Part shown: positions 1 through 11,872 of the stretch, piece after piece | How positions within the stretch are numbered: the first letter of the stretch is position 1 | How the letters are laid out: each line of letters opens with the position of its first letter | Translations under genes and position numbers: made by a program | The notes under the pieces: generated by a model | Databases searched by the model: none | The model's input: the letters and a program-made list of their open reading frames with translations, nothing else | What the model was told of the DNA's origin: nothing | Assembly: GCA_012064415.1 (NCBI GenBank) | Contig: SSNU01000327.1 | Span: forward strand, 1-64,000 | Length of the DNA: 64,000 nucleotides | Origin: Gyrodactylus bullatarudis | Taxonomy: Eukaryota; Platyhelminthes; Monogenea; Gyrodactylidea; Gyrodactylidae | Direction: 5' to 3'

Positions 1-127
1 TTCTGATTTAGATTTTATTCAAGGTTTTTTCATTAGTGATTCCACTCAATTTTTCTCGATTTATTTTTTCTCGAATCTGATTGGTTCATTTTGATTAGCA
101 CAATAATTTCGTATAAAACTGAAGGAT
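1..127. repeat. Left arm of a 127-bp perfect inverted repeat
   Basis: Bases 1-127 are the exact reverse complement of 7638-7764; identity breaks off just after the motif GTATAAAACTGAAGGAT. The arm starts at the first base of the window, so it may extend further left. The two arms enclose about 7.5 kb. The arms could be long terminal repeats of one mobile element, two opposed copies of a dispersed repeat, or an assembly fold-back, since a single N lies six bases beyond the right arm. Confidence 0.9.
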
Positions 128-697
128 AATTATAATTATTCTTGTAACTCTACGTTTGATTTTTTATTCTACTATTCATGAAACTCTCTTGCTTAATGAC
201 TGTAATTGAATCCAATCCCATTACTTTTCGCTCAACCTAATAGAGATTTTATAGTTACAATAGTTATTAATTAGTGTTAGATAATATTTCATTCTTATCT
301 AGGGATGTTTCAATGAATAAGGGGAACAATTAATTATAATTAATTAATAATTATTAGGCTTCAGCTGCTTTAAAGATGTAACCGTTTTTCTTAGTTGGTT
401 TGTCATACATTTAATGACATCGGTAGCACAAATGAAATTAATGTTTCTGAACATCTTGCCCACTATTTTTCACATACACTGTTTTATCCTAGCCAAATTC
501 AAGATAAACCACAGAAAAACTTTTCCATGTTCTCACCAATTTAATAATGAAATAATTATAATCTTTCTTCTTTGCAATGCTTTCTCCTTTTTTAAATTGC
601 TTCGATCTTTTATCCAATAAATATGCATTCAATTTTCCTTTCATCATCTTAACCTAGTCAGTTTATTTTTCTTTACAATAATTTAATTTTTTCGTAG

Positions 698-781
698 ATA
701 ACAAGAACAACGCAGGTATGAAATTATTATTTCATCTGTCACAATTTCTTTATTAATATTTTCTAGAAACACTCTCCTTTT
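698..781 (+). CDS. Two candidate phase-1 micro-exons (18 and 15 nt)
   Basis: Candidate exon 698-715 follows TTCGTAG and is followed by GTATGA. Candidate exon 767-781 follows TTTTCTAG and is followed by GTAAAT. Both are multiples of three and keep phase 1, like the better-supported micro-exons at 7.1-16.3 kb, so they could be upstream exons of the same kind of gene. They are very short and have no recognisable homology, so chance matches to splice sites are possible. Confidence 0.25.
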
Positions 782-3351
782 GTAAATCAAAAATAAATTT
801 TTCTTTCTTAATTTCTTATCACTAATTCAATAGTAAGGGATAATAAAATTCAAGCTAGTGAGTTTTTTTATTTTTTCATTTATATTTTCATCATAATTTT
901 GGGTTAAATCAGAGTAAAAATTCTTGAATCTTCTAGAAAACTATTAATATCCAGTCCTTTACACAGATAACGTTTTGAGAAAATCATGGCCGAAAATTAA
1001 TTTTAATTTTTGGCTATTATGCAATAAACAGTTTAATTACAATAATATTCAGATCAATTAATTTTAAGGGATGATTAGTCCTGCAAATTTAATATAAGGG
1101 ATGATGGCATAAATAATAGAAACACGTCTTTCATTAATTTCATGCATTTGCCGATCTCTTAGTAATTTTGATATAAAATTCTATACGAAAATATTATGTT
1201 AATTTAACAAAATATAAATGTTATCGTTGATATTGTTACTCTTGATATTCATTCTTTTTAATAAATCCTTCAATGAAGTTTATCTCACAATTCGAAAATT
1301 TAAAAGGCTCTGTTAAGGTTACATAATTTTTTTAGGGATGATTACAAAAGGCAAACAATAGATCTTGCACAAAGCGAATAGTGTATATTTTGTAGCAGCT
1401 AATACGTACTGAATAGCTTAAGTTCGTACTAGCTATACAATTTAAGTACCTTTTGGCTAAAATATTCATAGCTCACTGAAAAGTCGATTAATTTCTTCAA
1501 CTCTTAAATGCTCTGAGTAATTCATCGAAACACAGGAAAATACTTCGTTCGCCCCTCATTTGAAAGCGAATTTAGTAATCTCTCATATATTTCTGCATAG
1601 CTCACAAAACCCAATCATGTAATATAATATGAAGTTTGATTTGATCAGCTGTTTTCCATAATAAAAATTTTAATCTTAAATCCAGGTTTGAATTCTAAAT
1701 GAGCTTAATCAGATGAGTTGATCAGTACTAAAAAGACTCAAAGAACTTTGTCAAACAAAAAATAAGTAACATAGAAAGACTATATAAACTATAAACTGTA
1801 TAGGTTGACCTCAATAGGTTTTTTATGAATTTACGCTGGCACGTAAATAATGTTTTGTAAATTTTACAATGTGTATTACAATAGTATTTATAGCACTTTG
1901 GACACTCCCCTAGCTGACCAATATTATTTCAAACTAGTAGCAACTGCTAGCTAGTTGATATGAAGATGAAATTTCTGAAAATCGCGAAAAATGCTCTTAT
2001 TATCAAAATTACTGTCTAAAGTCAGTAGGTCAAGGGTGGGGGATTGCTAGTTATCGGAAAAATTAATTTTCCGTGAGATAATTGACGCAAAATTTTTTTA
2101 CCCATATGTAAACTAATATAGCTAGTTTTGACTTCGAGGCAAATTAACAAGATCCAATTAAATTGGGATCAGCACATGTCAGATATTGGTTAACCCCGAA
2201 TTCACTCTAGATACCGATTTAAGTCTCAAATTTTTTGTAGCTCGACAGTTGATTCTGAGATCAAAATCAACCGATCAGATCAACTTTTTCTCAAATATTT
2301 TCATAAAATTTTTTAATTTTTAAATCAAATTGCTAAGGTTCAATCAAGAATATGAAGTTATTGATCATGCCAGTTTTTTACCGTAATCCGATCATGTTTT
2401 AGCAAATTATCTCAATAAATCATCTTTGAGATCATGAGTAAACCAGGCTCTGGAAGATCTGGAATATCTTTTTTCATAAAGTTTGTAAACAAATTTGACG
2501 GAATCGAATTCCTCGAAGAATTTTGATCCATTAATTAAATAAAAAACTAGAGTGAATAAGAAAATGAACCAATGTAAGGTTCCCAATTGGTTATGATAAT
2601 TATTATAATTAGTATTTAAATGTAACTGGGGTAGAGTCTGAAGAGACCCTGCGAAATATAACGTTTATCACTCAAATATACGCTTGTTGTTCTCTAAACC
2701 TTCCAAATGAGTTTAGAACCTAACTCAAATTAAATAAAAGATAAATTTCAAAATCAGATCTTAAAAAATTTTGCGATCCGTTAGATCTTTTCGATGAATG
2801 TCAATATCTTAAAAATTTCAAGGAAAATATTCATAAATTCTCATTTTTAAGTTTCCGTAGACATTATGGGGGCAATTGAAAATTCGTATTCAATTCATTT
2901 ATAGATTTTTACATCAATCATAGTTAAATCATATTTAATAATACAAGATGAAAAAATTCTTTCCCTCTGCTTACACCAACGTATGTTGATATTTTCTAGG
3001 CGTTATCTGTCCAATTGACTCTGACCATTAATCTTCTAAATCTGAAAATATTATAGTTAATGAACAGAGTGCTTTTGTGGTAAACTTCATCTCTTCTACT
3101 TTCTTGATGAAAAGTTGAAATTGAGAAATCAAAAATTTCTAACTCTGTATTGTAATCCTAATAATCAGTGATATTTTTCTCAGGTGTTCTCCTGCAACCT
3201 CTTAAAGATCACAGTATGCTATAAAGGCAATATCTGGATTATCTCTTTAAAATAAATATAAATTTTAGCTCCAATGAACCTTCCTACTGCTCCATCAAAG
3301 CTCTCTCGTGAGTTCAGAGAATTTTCTCACTTCAAATCAAATTGTTCATCA
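782..3351. other. AT-rich stretch with no recognised gene
   Basis: I see no long reading frame, RNA gene, tandem array or homology here. It could be intron or intergenic DNA of the micro-exon locus. Confidence 0.5.
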
Positions 3352-3477
3352 ATGAAATTTCTAATTCTGTCATTAGTCTTATTGACTTTCATGAATACTG
3401 TATTTCTTTTGTCAAAGTATTTCCACGATTATATCATATGGAAATATACAAGTCGTTTTAGGCTGAACAACTTATAA
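3352..3477 (+). CDS. Short ORF starting with a signal-peptide-like segment (possible first exon)
   Basis: The ATG at 3352 opens MKFLILSLVLLTFMNTVFLL, a short basic start followed by a strongly hydrophobic stretch, as in signal peptides. A secreted micro-exon protein needs such a first exon, and none other was found upstream of 7.1 kb. The only obvious donor (after 3417) would leave phase 2, not the phase 1 used by the other micro-exons, so the link is weak. It may be a chance ORF. Confidence 0.2.
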   Translation: MKFLILSLVLLTFMNTVFLLSKYFHDYIIWKYTSRFRLNNL

Positions 3478-3548
3478 CTTTAATTTAACTTATTTTAAAA
3501 ATAATATACAAGCCTATTTGAAATGAAGATTAGAATTTACTATTTTAA

Positions 3549-6074
3549 CTAAAAACTCGATATGGTTCTCCGGAAGTTTTTAACCCTGAAGACGAACTTA
3601 AGTTCGTCGGCAAATTTAAAGAGGGCATCCTCAATACCCTCAGGAAGCTGAATATCAGCGAAACAAATATTGAAAAGAAGGGGGCCGATAGTGGAACCTT
3701 GAGGAACACCAGAATTAATGGGTTTCAAACTACTGGTAGTGTTATTGAAATTTACATATTGCAGTCGATTACATAGGCAATAAGTTAACATATTTATAAT
3801 ATAAGGATCAACTTTAAGTTGTATAAGTTTATTCTGAATATAGGAAAATTTTAGTTTATCAAACGCTTTAGAAATATCCAAATAATGGATGACTATGCAA
3901 TAGTTAGTTTTTAGCAGGGGTAAGGAATAGTTCAAAAAGGCGAGCATATTACTTGAAGTATTTTTGTCAGGTAAGAATCCATGTTGATATGTATCTGGGA
4001 ATGGACTAGGTAGGCAACTGGAGATTTCTTTAGTAAGAAAGCGATCAAGAATCGATGCAAAAATATTCAGTGAGGATATGGGCCGAAGGTCAGAGTAATC
4101 TGAATATTTCTTGGCTTTAGGAATCCGAGTTATTTTAATTATTGACTATTCCAGTGGAATAGAACATCTGGAGATACTTTTTGGGGATTAACCTTAAGCT
4201 CAGCTGCTACATTAGCTTCAAATGATCTGAGAGATATAAAATCAATCTTGGAGGAGGAGTTGAAGAATTTATTGGAATTGACCCTTGATGCTTTAGTGAT
4301 CAATGAATAGAAAATTTGGAAATTGAAATTGGAATTTGGGAATATTAGTGATGAAAATCTCTGTACCAGGTTGTTAAGATTTTAAAATCTACAACTTTTT
4401 TAACTTTTTGATAGAAAAGAGAGTGGTTGGATAATGAGTTATTAAAGAGTATAATATTATAATCGGAGAAGGGGACTGGGTAGGTCAAAGACCTGTAGAA
4501 TACATTTGAGAAATGTCTAGAATGTTAAACTTTCGGGTATGACTAGTAACAATTTGTTTTATATCATGGGTTATTAATAATTTGTCAAAAAACTGAGGAA
4601 TGGCAGGATGATTATTTTCTGAAGGGAAATTAAAATCTCCAAGGATAGTTAAATTATTTTTATTTTTGACTACTTTAGAGTAGATTTGGTCAAATAAAAC
4701 TTCGTCAGATACGTGGTAATTGCTACCTATGGGAGGACGGTATATGAGGAACCGTTTAAAATAATATCCAAATAAATATGTTGAAATGGATGATTATTTG
4801 TTCTGACAAAATTAATATGAATAGACGAGTGAATATATAAATCAAAACCACCACCATTAGCTTCAAGTCTATCGGCTCTATATAGTTGATAGTTAGAAAT
4901 TTTTATAATAGAATCAGAAACAAGAGGATGTAACCAGGTTTCGGTAATAAAAAAATGGCTGACCTAAAATTGTTGATGATATTTTTAATTTTTAGGAATG
5001 TATTTTTAGAGAATAATGATCGAGCATTCAGAAGAAAAGAACCAGAATGATTATTGAAAAAACTTTTGAGACTTTTTTTGAAATCGAACATTTTTATTTA
5101 TATACAGAATTATAATGATTAATGATTGTCCAATGTACATATAAGAGAACAGACAAAGAGTGTTCAATGTGCCTGGTGTGGAAGGGTTTGAACCTTGGAC
5201 CGAATGAGAGGTGAGAGAGATACCACTACGCCACACCGGACTCACGAGAAAGTGTATGAAGCGCGTTATCGAAATTGAGGTTGGAGTGGGCCTGATTTTG
5301 GAAGATATTTGGTTGAGATATAAGATCCAAGTCAACAGAGGAATCGTCGTGTCCTGAACCATGTTTAGCTCTAACATGAGCGGGAGGAGGATTATAGACT
5401 GTAGTGATTTGAAAGTTTTCTTTATCTTTGGATATAGACTGATAAGGATTGATTGGCAATAAATTGAAGAAATTGAGAATAGAAGACTGAAATAAGCCAT
5501 TTGTTATTGATTGTGTGTGGGGTTTTTTGACAAACATTGGAGGTGAACCAGAGACAAGCGGAGAGAAAATTGGCCTTTTGTTGTTTTGAGCTGGCGTATT
5601 AAGATGGCTTTCAAATAGAATGGGGCTACTGCGGATTGATTTGATAGATGATGAGGAATAGGAGAATGTGAAAGCTGAGTGGAAGCTACTTGGACAGGAG
5701 GAGGGTGATTTTCTTGATTAATCCCGGAAACTTTGGTCGAGGTAGGAGTAACTCGTGGCTTATGTTGAAATTTTTCTTTGCGACAAGAGAAGAACCTTTT
5801 AGCTTTGGAAAAAGAAATCATTTGTTGAACTATGGAGTTGGATGGTCTTCGCTTGAAAACAATACGGATATAATAAGATCCAAATTCATCTTTATTCTTG
5901 AAAACTGTAAGTGAAGTTCGCGATGGAATTGATCATGGATTTAACAGCAGAAATAGTAACGTTGCAATGTGAGCTTGCATTAGTAATATTTTTTGCCAAA
6001 TAACTTGGTATCTTCATAGCTAAATTTTGGTTTTTATAAAAATTGTGAAATAGTCTCGGTACTGAAAAACTCAT
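3549..6074 (-). mobile_element. Decayed non-LTR (LINE) retrotransposon
   Basis: Read on the minus strand, three parts appear in LINE order. An ORF1-like, Pro/Ser/Gln-rich region lies at about 6074-5226, broken by frameshifts. An endonuclease-like region at about 5050-4540 has a LLNARSL start, an ITETWL motif, a YRPP motif and an LGDFNFP motif, typical of the apurinic endonuclease of LINEs. A reverse-transcriptase piece at 3947-3549 has YLDISKAFDKL, SGVPQGSTIGPLLFNI and a degenerate FADELK at the catalytic YADD site. Stops and frame breaks run throughout, so it is inactive. The RT fingers region between 3950 and 4540 is poorly preserved, and the 3' end was not defined. Confidence 0.8.
5168..5240 (-). 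other. tRNA-like Pol III promoter boxes (possible SINE or tRNA relic)
   Basis: On the minus strand TGGCGTAGTGG matches the tRNA A box and, about 35 nt on, GGTTCAAACCC matches the B box. The flanks CGGTGTG and CACACCA pair six of seven bases, like an acceptor stem. The anticodon arm does not fold convincingly. It is more likely a tRNA-derived SINE head or decayed tRNA than a functional tRNA. Confidence 0.35.
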
Positions 6075-7106
6075 ATCCGAAAGGATTTAAAAACTGCAGT
6101 TTTCTCCTTCTTGACAACAAAAATGTTGTATAACGTACCTGAGTTTGAAAAGAATATATCAATATCCAAAATAAATACTTTTGAAAAAATTTTCTTTAAC
6201 GAGATATTGTTCGATGTGATCCGTAATTTTATACTATTGTATAGTATGCAACTTGACGAACTTCATCAATCTTATTTCAATACCTCTTTAGAAGCAGAAC
6301 TGGAATTTAAACGAAAAAAATGTAATTACTAAAAGTATTACATATTTAAATATATATTTTCATCCCAATAATTTTTTTAGTACAAGGAGTAGTCCTATTC
6401 GTTCCCCAAATTCCAAAAAGGAAACCTTCTTCAATCAATGTTAACTTTATATTCAAAAGTATGTAAAATGTAGAAATTTTATTTATGTATTAAATGCAAT
6501 TCAATCATTTAAAAATTCAAAGAGTAGCTTTTGAGTAGATATTTGAATAAAATCATTGCTATAATTAAATAAAACTCTCCTGTGAAATAATTAGACTAAA
6601 AGATTAGAAATTTGGAACATCTTCAGTTCTGAACAATGAGTGTGGAAATCATCATTTCTACCCATATCTCAATACAAAATCATGCTTAGATATCATAGTA
6701 TTATCCGAAAAGTCGGTTCGAAAATTAAGTGTTGCGCTACCTTAGTGGTCAGCTAGAATTAAGTCCAGGCTCAATTTTTCAATTTATCTCAAAAACCAAA
6801 CACAATTGAGAAAATACAATTACAGATCTGAAATCAGCACAAAATCAAGATCCTATTGCAAAAATTTTCCTAGTGTGTAATTTGAGTGGGGGCATCGAGC
6901 ATTTTCAGTACAAGAGAACAAACAGTGAAACTAAAATTAATCTAACCATAACTCAGTCTGTCGAGTCGAATTAGAATGATTATTTTTGAAGAAATTCCCT
7001 AAATGAAAAATTTTCCCAAAATATATATTTTAAAATAAAATTTACTTAAGAGCTGCTGGTGACCTGATGAAAATTGTTTTATTTTCTCATACTCATTCTT
7101 ATTTAG
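6075..7106. other. AT-rich stretch with no recognised gene
   Basis: A 73-codon open frame at 6111-6332 has no recognisable motif. Nothing else is supported. Confidence 0.5.
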
Positions 7107-7142
7107 AAAAACAGTTAAATCCTTGTGATTGTCCACCAAAAG
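7107..7142 (+). CDS. Phase-1 micro-exon with a Cys-Asp-Cys-Pro module (36 nt)
   Basis: The acceptor TTATTTAG precedes and the donor GTAAGT follows. In phase 1 the exon reads KQLNPCDCPPK, which resembles the LCPC modules at 8463-8492 and 13089-13253. Its length is a multiple of three. It fits a secreted, Cys/Pro-containing micro-exon protein whose function is unknown. Confidence 0.5.
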
Positions 7143-7271
7143 GTAAGTTGAAATTTTTGAATGGCAAAATCTCTACTCGTCTCCGGGGTCATTGTTTCCT
7201 CTTCACATATCTGTCGAGTTACGGTTGCCCACATAAAATTTTGCGCTTTCTACCTTTTCTCTTATTTGCAG

Positions 7272-7310
7272 GTGTTGAACATTTGAGCATTTTCGTTTCG
7301 CTAATTACAG
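7272..7310 (+). CDS. Micro-exon or terminal exon (39 nt, phase 1)
   Basis: It follows the good acceptor TTATTTGCAG. In phase 1 it encodes GVEHLSIFVSLIT. It may splice at GTTGAG (39 nt, phase 1 kept), or read on two codons to a TGA and act as a last exon. Its start resembles the terminal exon at 16238-16269 (VGVVSLYIPG), so it could end one copy of a repeated gene. Confidence 0.4.
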
Positions 7311-7637
7311 GTTGAGAGTTAATTTGATTATCAACTTTCTTTGACTTCTCTGAATTTTCACTCTCGTTTGTAATTGTTGCTGGGGCAGTGGACTGGATGC
7401 GATTTAATTAAGGCGTAGATTAAACTACTTGCTTTTTTTGTTCATTTGAATCTTAATTAATTATAATTAATACAATGTAGAAGAAATTCTGAACATTTAA
7501 ATTTAATAAAACAGTTTTACTATAATTTATAATACAAGAATTGTAAATAAAAAAATCAGATACAACTTCAATGTAAATATTTTTATAAATATACAAATCC
7601 CTGTTATTGTCTATACTGATTTAATCATTTATTATAA

Positions 7638-7764
7638 ATCCTTCAGTTTTATACGAAATTATTGTGCTAATCAAAATGAACCAATCAGATTCGAGAAAAA
7701 ATAAATCGAGAAAAATTGAGTGGAATCACTAATGAAAAAACCTTGAATAAAATCTAAATCAGAA
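7638..7764. repeat. Right arm of the 127-bp perfect inverted repeat
   Basis: This is the exact reverse complement of bases 1-127. It lies just left of the only ambiguous base in the window, the N at 7770, which probably marks a contig join or base-call gap. Confidence 0.9.
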
Positions 7765-7769
7765 AATAA

Positions 7770-7770
7770 N
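7770..7770. other. Single ambiguous base (N)
   Basis: The only N in the window lies six bases past the right arm of the inverted repeat. It may mark an assembly join. Confidence 0.95.
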
Positions 7771-7864
7771 GGATGATCCATTCCAGAAGCACGTTTGAAA
7801 TTAAGAGCGTCATATAGAAAATTTTACGCTCTTTCAAATGATATCAAATTTGACTCTGAAATGT

Positions 7865-8290
7865 CTAAGGATCAAGTCGAAAAATTGATTTATTTAAAAT
7901 TGTGCTATTTCGGTTTTTTCGAATTGCGAATTGATAGAGGATACTAAAACTGTTCACATCAGCAGTGTGATTTGTTTTATGAAGGTGCTCCTGTACCGCT
8001 GAACTAAGGTTACCCACTCGTAGATCCTCATTGATCCTTACTTTCACTGATTTCTTCCTTTATATCCTCGTTCGAGCGACTTCACTCTTTTTGGTCACAA
8101 GCACATCGAGGAAATTTAATGAATTTGTTATCCTCGTCTTCCTTCGTGAATTCAAGTTGGAAAGGATTAGATCGACATCATTGTTTTCAACCGGGAATAA
8201 AAACGTATCATGTAGGTAGCGTGCGTATAGGCGACTCTCAGCATTTAGATTTGTCATATTTTGTGATTGACTGTTTATAAATATTTTCAT
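7865..8290 (-). mobile_element. Penelope-like retroelement fragment, internally deleted
   Basis: The minus strand from 8290 to 8060 carries the C-terminal part of a Penelope-type reverse transcriptase: RYLHDTF at the catalytic site, then LNFLDVLVTKK, the palm/thumb signature of the family. From 8047 to 7865, in another frame, it carries the tail of the GIY-YIG endonuclease, with LSSAVQEHLHKTNH. The normal RT thumb and the GIY-YIG core between them are missing, so this is a deleted, inactive copy. It lies between two micro-exons of the plus-strand locus. Confidence 0.75.
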
Positions 8291-8304
8291 TGAAATTATG
8301 CCAG

Positions 8305-8580
8305 AAACATCAACGACTTCAACAAGTATGCTTAATTTTTTGACCAGAACTAATTCATAATCTATAAAATCTCAAAAAGCAACTGAGGCTCCCACTACAA
8401 GTTAGTTGAAAAATTTGGATGAGAAAATTAACGATATCAATGTATGAAATAATATTTTCTAGCTGAACCCTCGTTGTGTCCATGTGCAACAGGTTCGTTA
8501 TAGTTATCATTAGTATGCTTATTTCTTTTTATAATATAACATGGTTCTATTTCAAGACTCGCCAACTACAGAATCTTTAC
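8305..8580 (+). CDS. Run of four phase-1 micro-exons (21, 21, 30, 24 nt), Thr/Ser-rich with LCPC
   Basis: Exons lie at 8305-8325, 8380-8400, 8463-8492 and 8557-8580, each preceded by AG and followed by GTATG, GTTAG, GTTCG or GTTAG. Every exon is a multiple of three and every junction is phase 1. Spliced, they read TSTTST, TTEAPTT, TEPSLCPCAT and DSPTTESL. The acceptor of the second exon (CAAAAAG) has little pyrimidine tract. The peptides look like mucin-type O-glycosylated linkers around a Cys-Pro-Cys module. Any exon can be skipped without changing frame, as in schistosome micro-exon genes. No homologue was recognised. Confidence 0.55.
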
Positions 8581-8851
8581 GTTAGTTATTTTCTTTAAAT
8601 ACAATCAATGTGGAAACTCCGCTTAAATTTTATCTTACCGTTAATCTTCTTACCCTTGATAGTCTTAAGACACCCCGATAACTAAGTTAAACTTTTCCTG
8701 GATGATTTTTTTCTAAATGTACAAAAGTCAAAAAATTACTTGTCATCAGCTAAACTTGTTACTAGTAACAGGATTCCTGGGATTTTTGAGACTATCACAC
8801 AATCTTGAAACCGAGTTTTAATCCAAAAAACCATGTTGGTAAGCCCATTTT

Positions 8852-9520
8852 GTGTTTTTTTCTCAAGTATCGTTTTTAGAAAGTCATCTCTCATTATTAC
8901 AAAGTACTATGTTCAGTCAAGACGATTATTTACGGGTTCCAAGAATGACAGTTGAGGATATTTTCAGCGATTCTGATAGGTCTGAAACTGATTTGCTGTT
9001 CCAAAGCTGGTCTGAAAGGAAAAAGTCCTCAGATTTTTGACAAGAAAGACTTTTTCTTCCATTTTAAAAATGATGCCATGATTTTAGACATGATAAAACA
9101 CACCAATCTCTACATGCAATTCTCAAAAGCCAAAAATACTTCAGTTACAGAGCAGGAAATAATAAATTGGATCGCTATAAGTCTTTATTTTGGAATAGAC
9201 TTGGAAAAGCTTTGAATCGACAACTATGGCCCAATTCAACCCTGTGATTACATGTTCTTCTCTAGATATTGTATGATCAAACGGTATATAATGTTCGATG
9301 ATAAAGTTATTTGATAACATCCCAACTACTAAACAACCTCAAATCAGATAACTATTGATGAGCAGTTGGTTTCTTTAGGATATCGATGTCCTTTCGAAAT
9401 GTTCTTGAGACTATCAAGAGTAACAAGATTAACGGCAACATATAAAGTTTATACATTATACACTGATCATCAATGTGGAAACTCGAGCATAAAGATAAGA
9501 ACCAAAAGCTAAAATTTAAA
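8852..9520 (+). mobile_element. piggyBac-like transposase relic
   Basis: In shifting frames this reads like the N-terminal and central parts of a piggyBac-family DDE transposase. It has an acidic start with VEDIFSDSDRSETD, then NLYMQFSKAK, then TEQEIINWIAISLYFGI, and further on TIDEQLVSLGYRCPFE, which corresponds to the family's first catalytic-Asp region. Frameshifts and stops show it is dead. Terminal repeats and TTAA targets were not located. Confidence 0.6.
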
Positions 9521-9597
9521 TTTCAGTATTTAACATACTATTTCCTGAAATCAGTAAAAATCATTCGAAATCAAGTTAATAATGTTTTTAATTCTAG

Positions 9598-9716
9598 AAT
9601 CAACAACTACAAATCAAATGAGTAAGCTTTTAATTGCAAATAATAATTCTAAAAGTTATCATCAACGACTAAAGGCTCTACTACTCCCACGATTCATGGA
9701 GGACTTCCCGGGATCG
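9598..9716 (+). CDS. Two phase-1 micro-exons (24 and 42 nt), Thr-rich
   Basis: Exon 9598-9621 (acceptor TTCTAG, donor GTAAGC) encodes QSTTTNQM. Exon 9675-9716 (acceptor CTAAAG, donor GTGAGA) encodes SSTTPTIHGGLPGI. Both are multiples of three and phase 1, continuing the pattern at 8.3-8.6 kb across the piggyBac relic. A possible last exon begins at 9775 after GATTTAG and is open for 18 codons to a stop, but this is uncertain. Confidence 0.5.
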
Positions 9717-9957
9717 GTGAGATTTTTTTCACTCAAAAATGTCGAATTTTAATATAATCTCGATTTAGTTTTATTGGTCTCTAGGCCGTCGAAGAGAAGT
9801 AAGCAAAGTCTACTTGACATTTAAACCATTATTACTATATAATAATTTCATTCAGAGCCTTTGAAAATTCCTTATCAACCATCCGATTTGCCGAGTGAGA
9901 GAAATCTATTAGTTTCAAATTTCTACTAAATAAATAATGATAAAAATGTTTGGGGAC

Positions 9958-10115
9958 TGATTTAGAAAGTATAAAGCATGTGGTGGATGAGTAATACTCA
10001 TTGGGTATGGGATCAATATATTTTATATCATGCTCTCATTGAAATATCATTTAAACAAGTATATAACTATAAGTTATTAATATCAATTGTTTAAATTGTA
10101 CAGCCCACTAAATCA
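9958..10115 (-). repeat. 3' LTR of the deleted LTR element
   Basis: 158 bp, bounded by TGATTTAG and CTAAATCA. It matches the LTR at 11724-11867 almost base for base, apart from a 14-bp extra segment near 9994. The minus-strand element ends here. Confidence 0.9.
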
Positions 10116-11723
10116 TCCCCTCCGAAAGTTAACGAGCAGGTTTCAATCAATCTGTCACAAGGCTTCCGGGCTCTCATCGGTTTGGGGGATTTTGTTATTA
10201 GAACGTTGTCTATAACAATTGGGGACTCCAACAGAGGTTTCTGCATCACCGGTAAAAAATCAGCATCATGAATTAATCTCCCATTCGTATCAGCCCAAGT
10301 ATGCTCCGAATTCTTAGTTGCACTGATAGGACCTGACCTTCCTTTGCCTTCAACAAATACTAGACCTCTTTCCTTCTCTTTCCTTTGACAGCAATTCTTC
10401 AATGCGAGGAGTTGGATACGAACCAGGATCAATAAACAAATTGGCTGTTTTATGATACCCACTTGTCAGTCTGATCTCACCGTTCTTTTTGTGCGCAATC
10501 GAGAGAGGGGCTGCCATACTTGGATTTTCTACTGGTTCTATGATGCTTGCTTTCAGCCATTCTTTCAATGTTTGTTCTATACTAGGCTTAAGTGAAACCG
10601 GAACATTTTTGTGATGGAAAATTAGTTTCCTATTATCAGGCTGTTTGGTTAACCTTAGGCTTGCCATGAATGTGTCATTAACAATACATACATTGTTCGC
10701 CTCTATCAATGAAAGGGAGATTCCCAAAGATTCACAGGTCTGACGATTTAATATGAATTTCTCTAACTCCGTGATCAGGAAGGAGCAAACACAACCTTTT
10801 CCGTTATATTCAATACTCATATTCCTCACAATGCCTTGAACAGCTGTTTCTTTTCCATTCACATGCGTTATCGAGGTCGGCAATGCCAAGGCTTCATAGC
10901 TTAGTTGATGTATCTCAACAAACCATTTTGGAACCATATCAATCGAGCTGCCACTATCAACCAAAAACTGGGCCTCAATCTTCTCATCAGCATTGATTTC
11001 TATCTCAACATATTTCAAAGGACAAACATAGGAGTAGAGGGCATTGTGCTTTATTGAAATTTGTGAAAGATTGTTCTCAACCACAACCTGCTCCACTTCA
11101 TTAACCTGTGGTTTCCGGCATTCACTTGCATAGTGACCCTTCTTTTTGCAATTCCGGCACGTGCTGTATTTCTTAATGCATTCCGGATGATATTCTTCTT
11201 TTTGCAGATTAACTAAAACGGGTTCTTCCTCGAATACCTTGTGGTTGTTAACATGGCATTGACCTCAGGGTGTTCTTCCGGCTTTTGTCTAATTTAACCA
11301 TATTATTATTAATTATCGATAACCATTTCCAAGGACATTTCTTCATCCGTCTCAGTTATTCTCGAAACAATCTTGTGATTGTCTACACCTCTGCATCTTT
11401 AAGAGCTTCTACATATTTCCTGAACGGGCGTCTCTCTTGCTTCATATCAAAAAAAGCCACTCTCGCTGACCAAATGATCGGTACTGGACAAATGTGCTCT
11501 CCCATATCCGATACAAATTTCTCCCATGAAACATCATCAAGATCATTATCACCAGGGTATACAGCCGAAGGTACATCCAACGCCGCAATGAATCTATCAA
11601 TCTTTGCCTCATCCTTGGTAACTCTGGCCACTTTAAACAAACATGCGACCGTCCACATGAAATGATCAAATTCTCTAACTGTATCAGGAATAATTAGGGT
11701 CTTATCTATTGCCCATGTCGCCA

Positions 11724-11867
11724 TGATTTAGAAAGTATAAAGCATGTGGTGGATGAGTATGGGATCAATATATTTTATATCATGCTCTCATTGAAATATC
11801 ATTTAAACAAGTATATAACTATAAGTTATTAATATCAATTGTTTAAATTGTACAGCCGACTAAATCA
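11724..11867 (-). repeat. 5' LTR of the deleted LTR element
   Basis: 144 bp, bounded by TGATTTAG and CTAAATCA. The minus-strand primer-binding site TGGCGACATGGG follows directly at 11723-11712. Confidence 0.9.
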
Positions 11868-11872
11868 GGGAC

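Larger units (their letters stand above)
9953..11872 (-). mobile_element. Internally deleted Ty3/Gypsy-like LTR retrotransposon with TSD
   Basis: A 1.9-kb element lies between near-identical LTRs (9958-10115 and 11724-11867) and is flanked on both sides by GGGAC, a 5-bp target duplication. The minus strand carries gag from 11724, beginning at an ATG that overlaps the LTR edge and the primer-binding site TGGCGACATGGG. It then has a CCHC zinc knuckle (CRNCKKKGHYASEC, near 11130) and an aspartic protease with FLVDSGSSIDMVP. The start of reverse transcriptase follows (AAPLSIAHKKNGEIRL), then an abrupt jump near 10375 to the C-terminal tail of pol. A purine tract CGGAGGGGA abuts the 3' LTR. The RT core, RNase H and integrase are gone, so it could move only with help from an intact relative. 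Confidence 0.9.
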
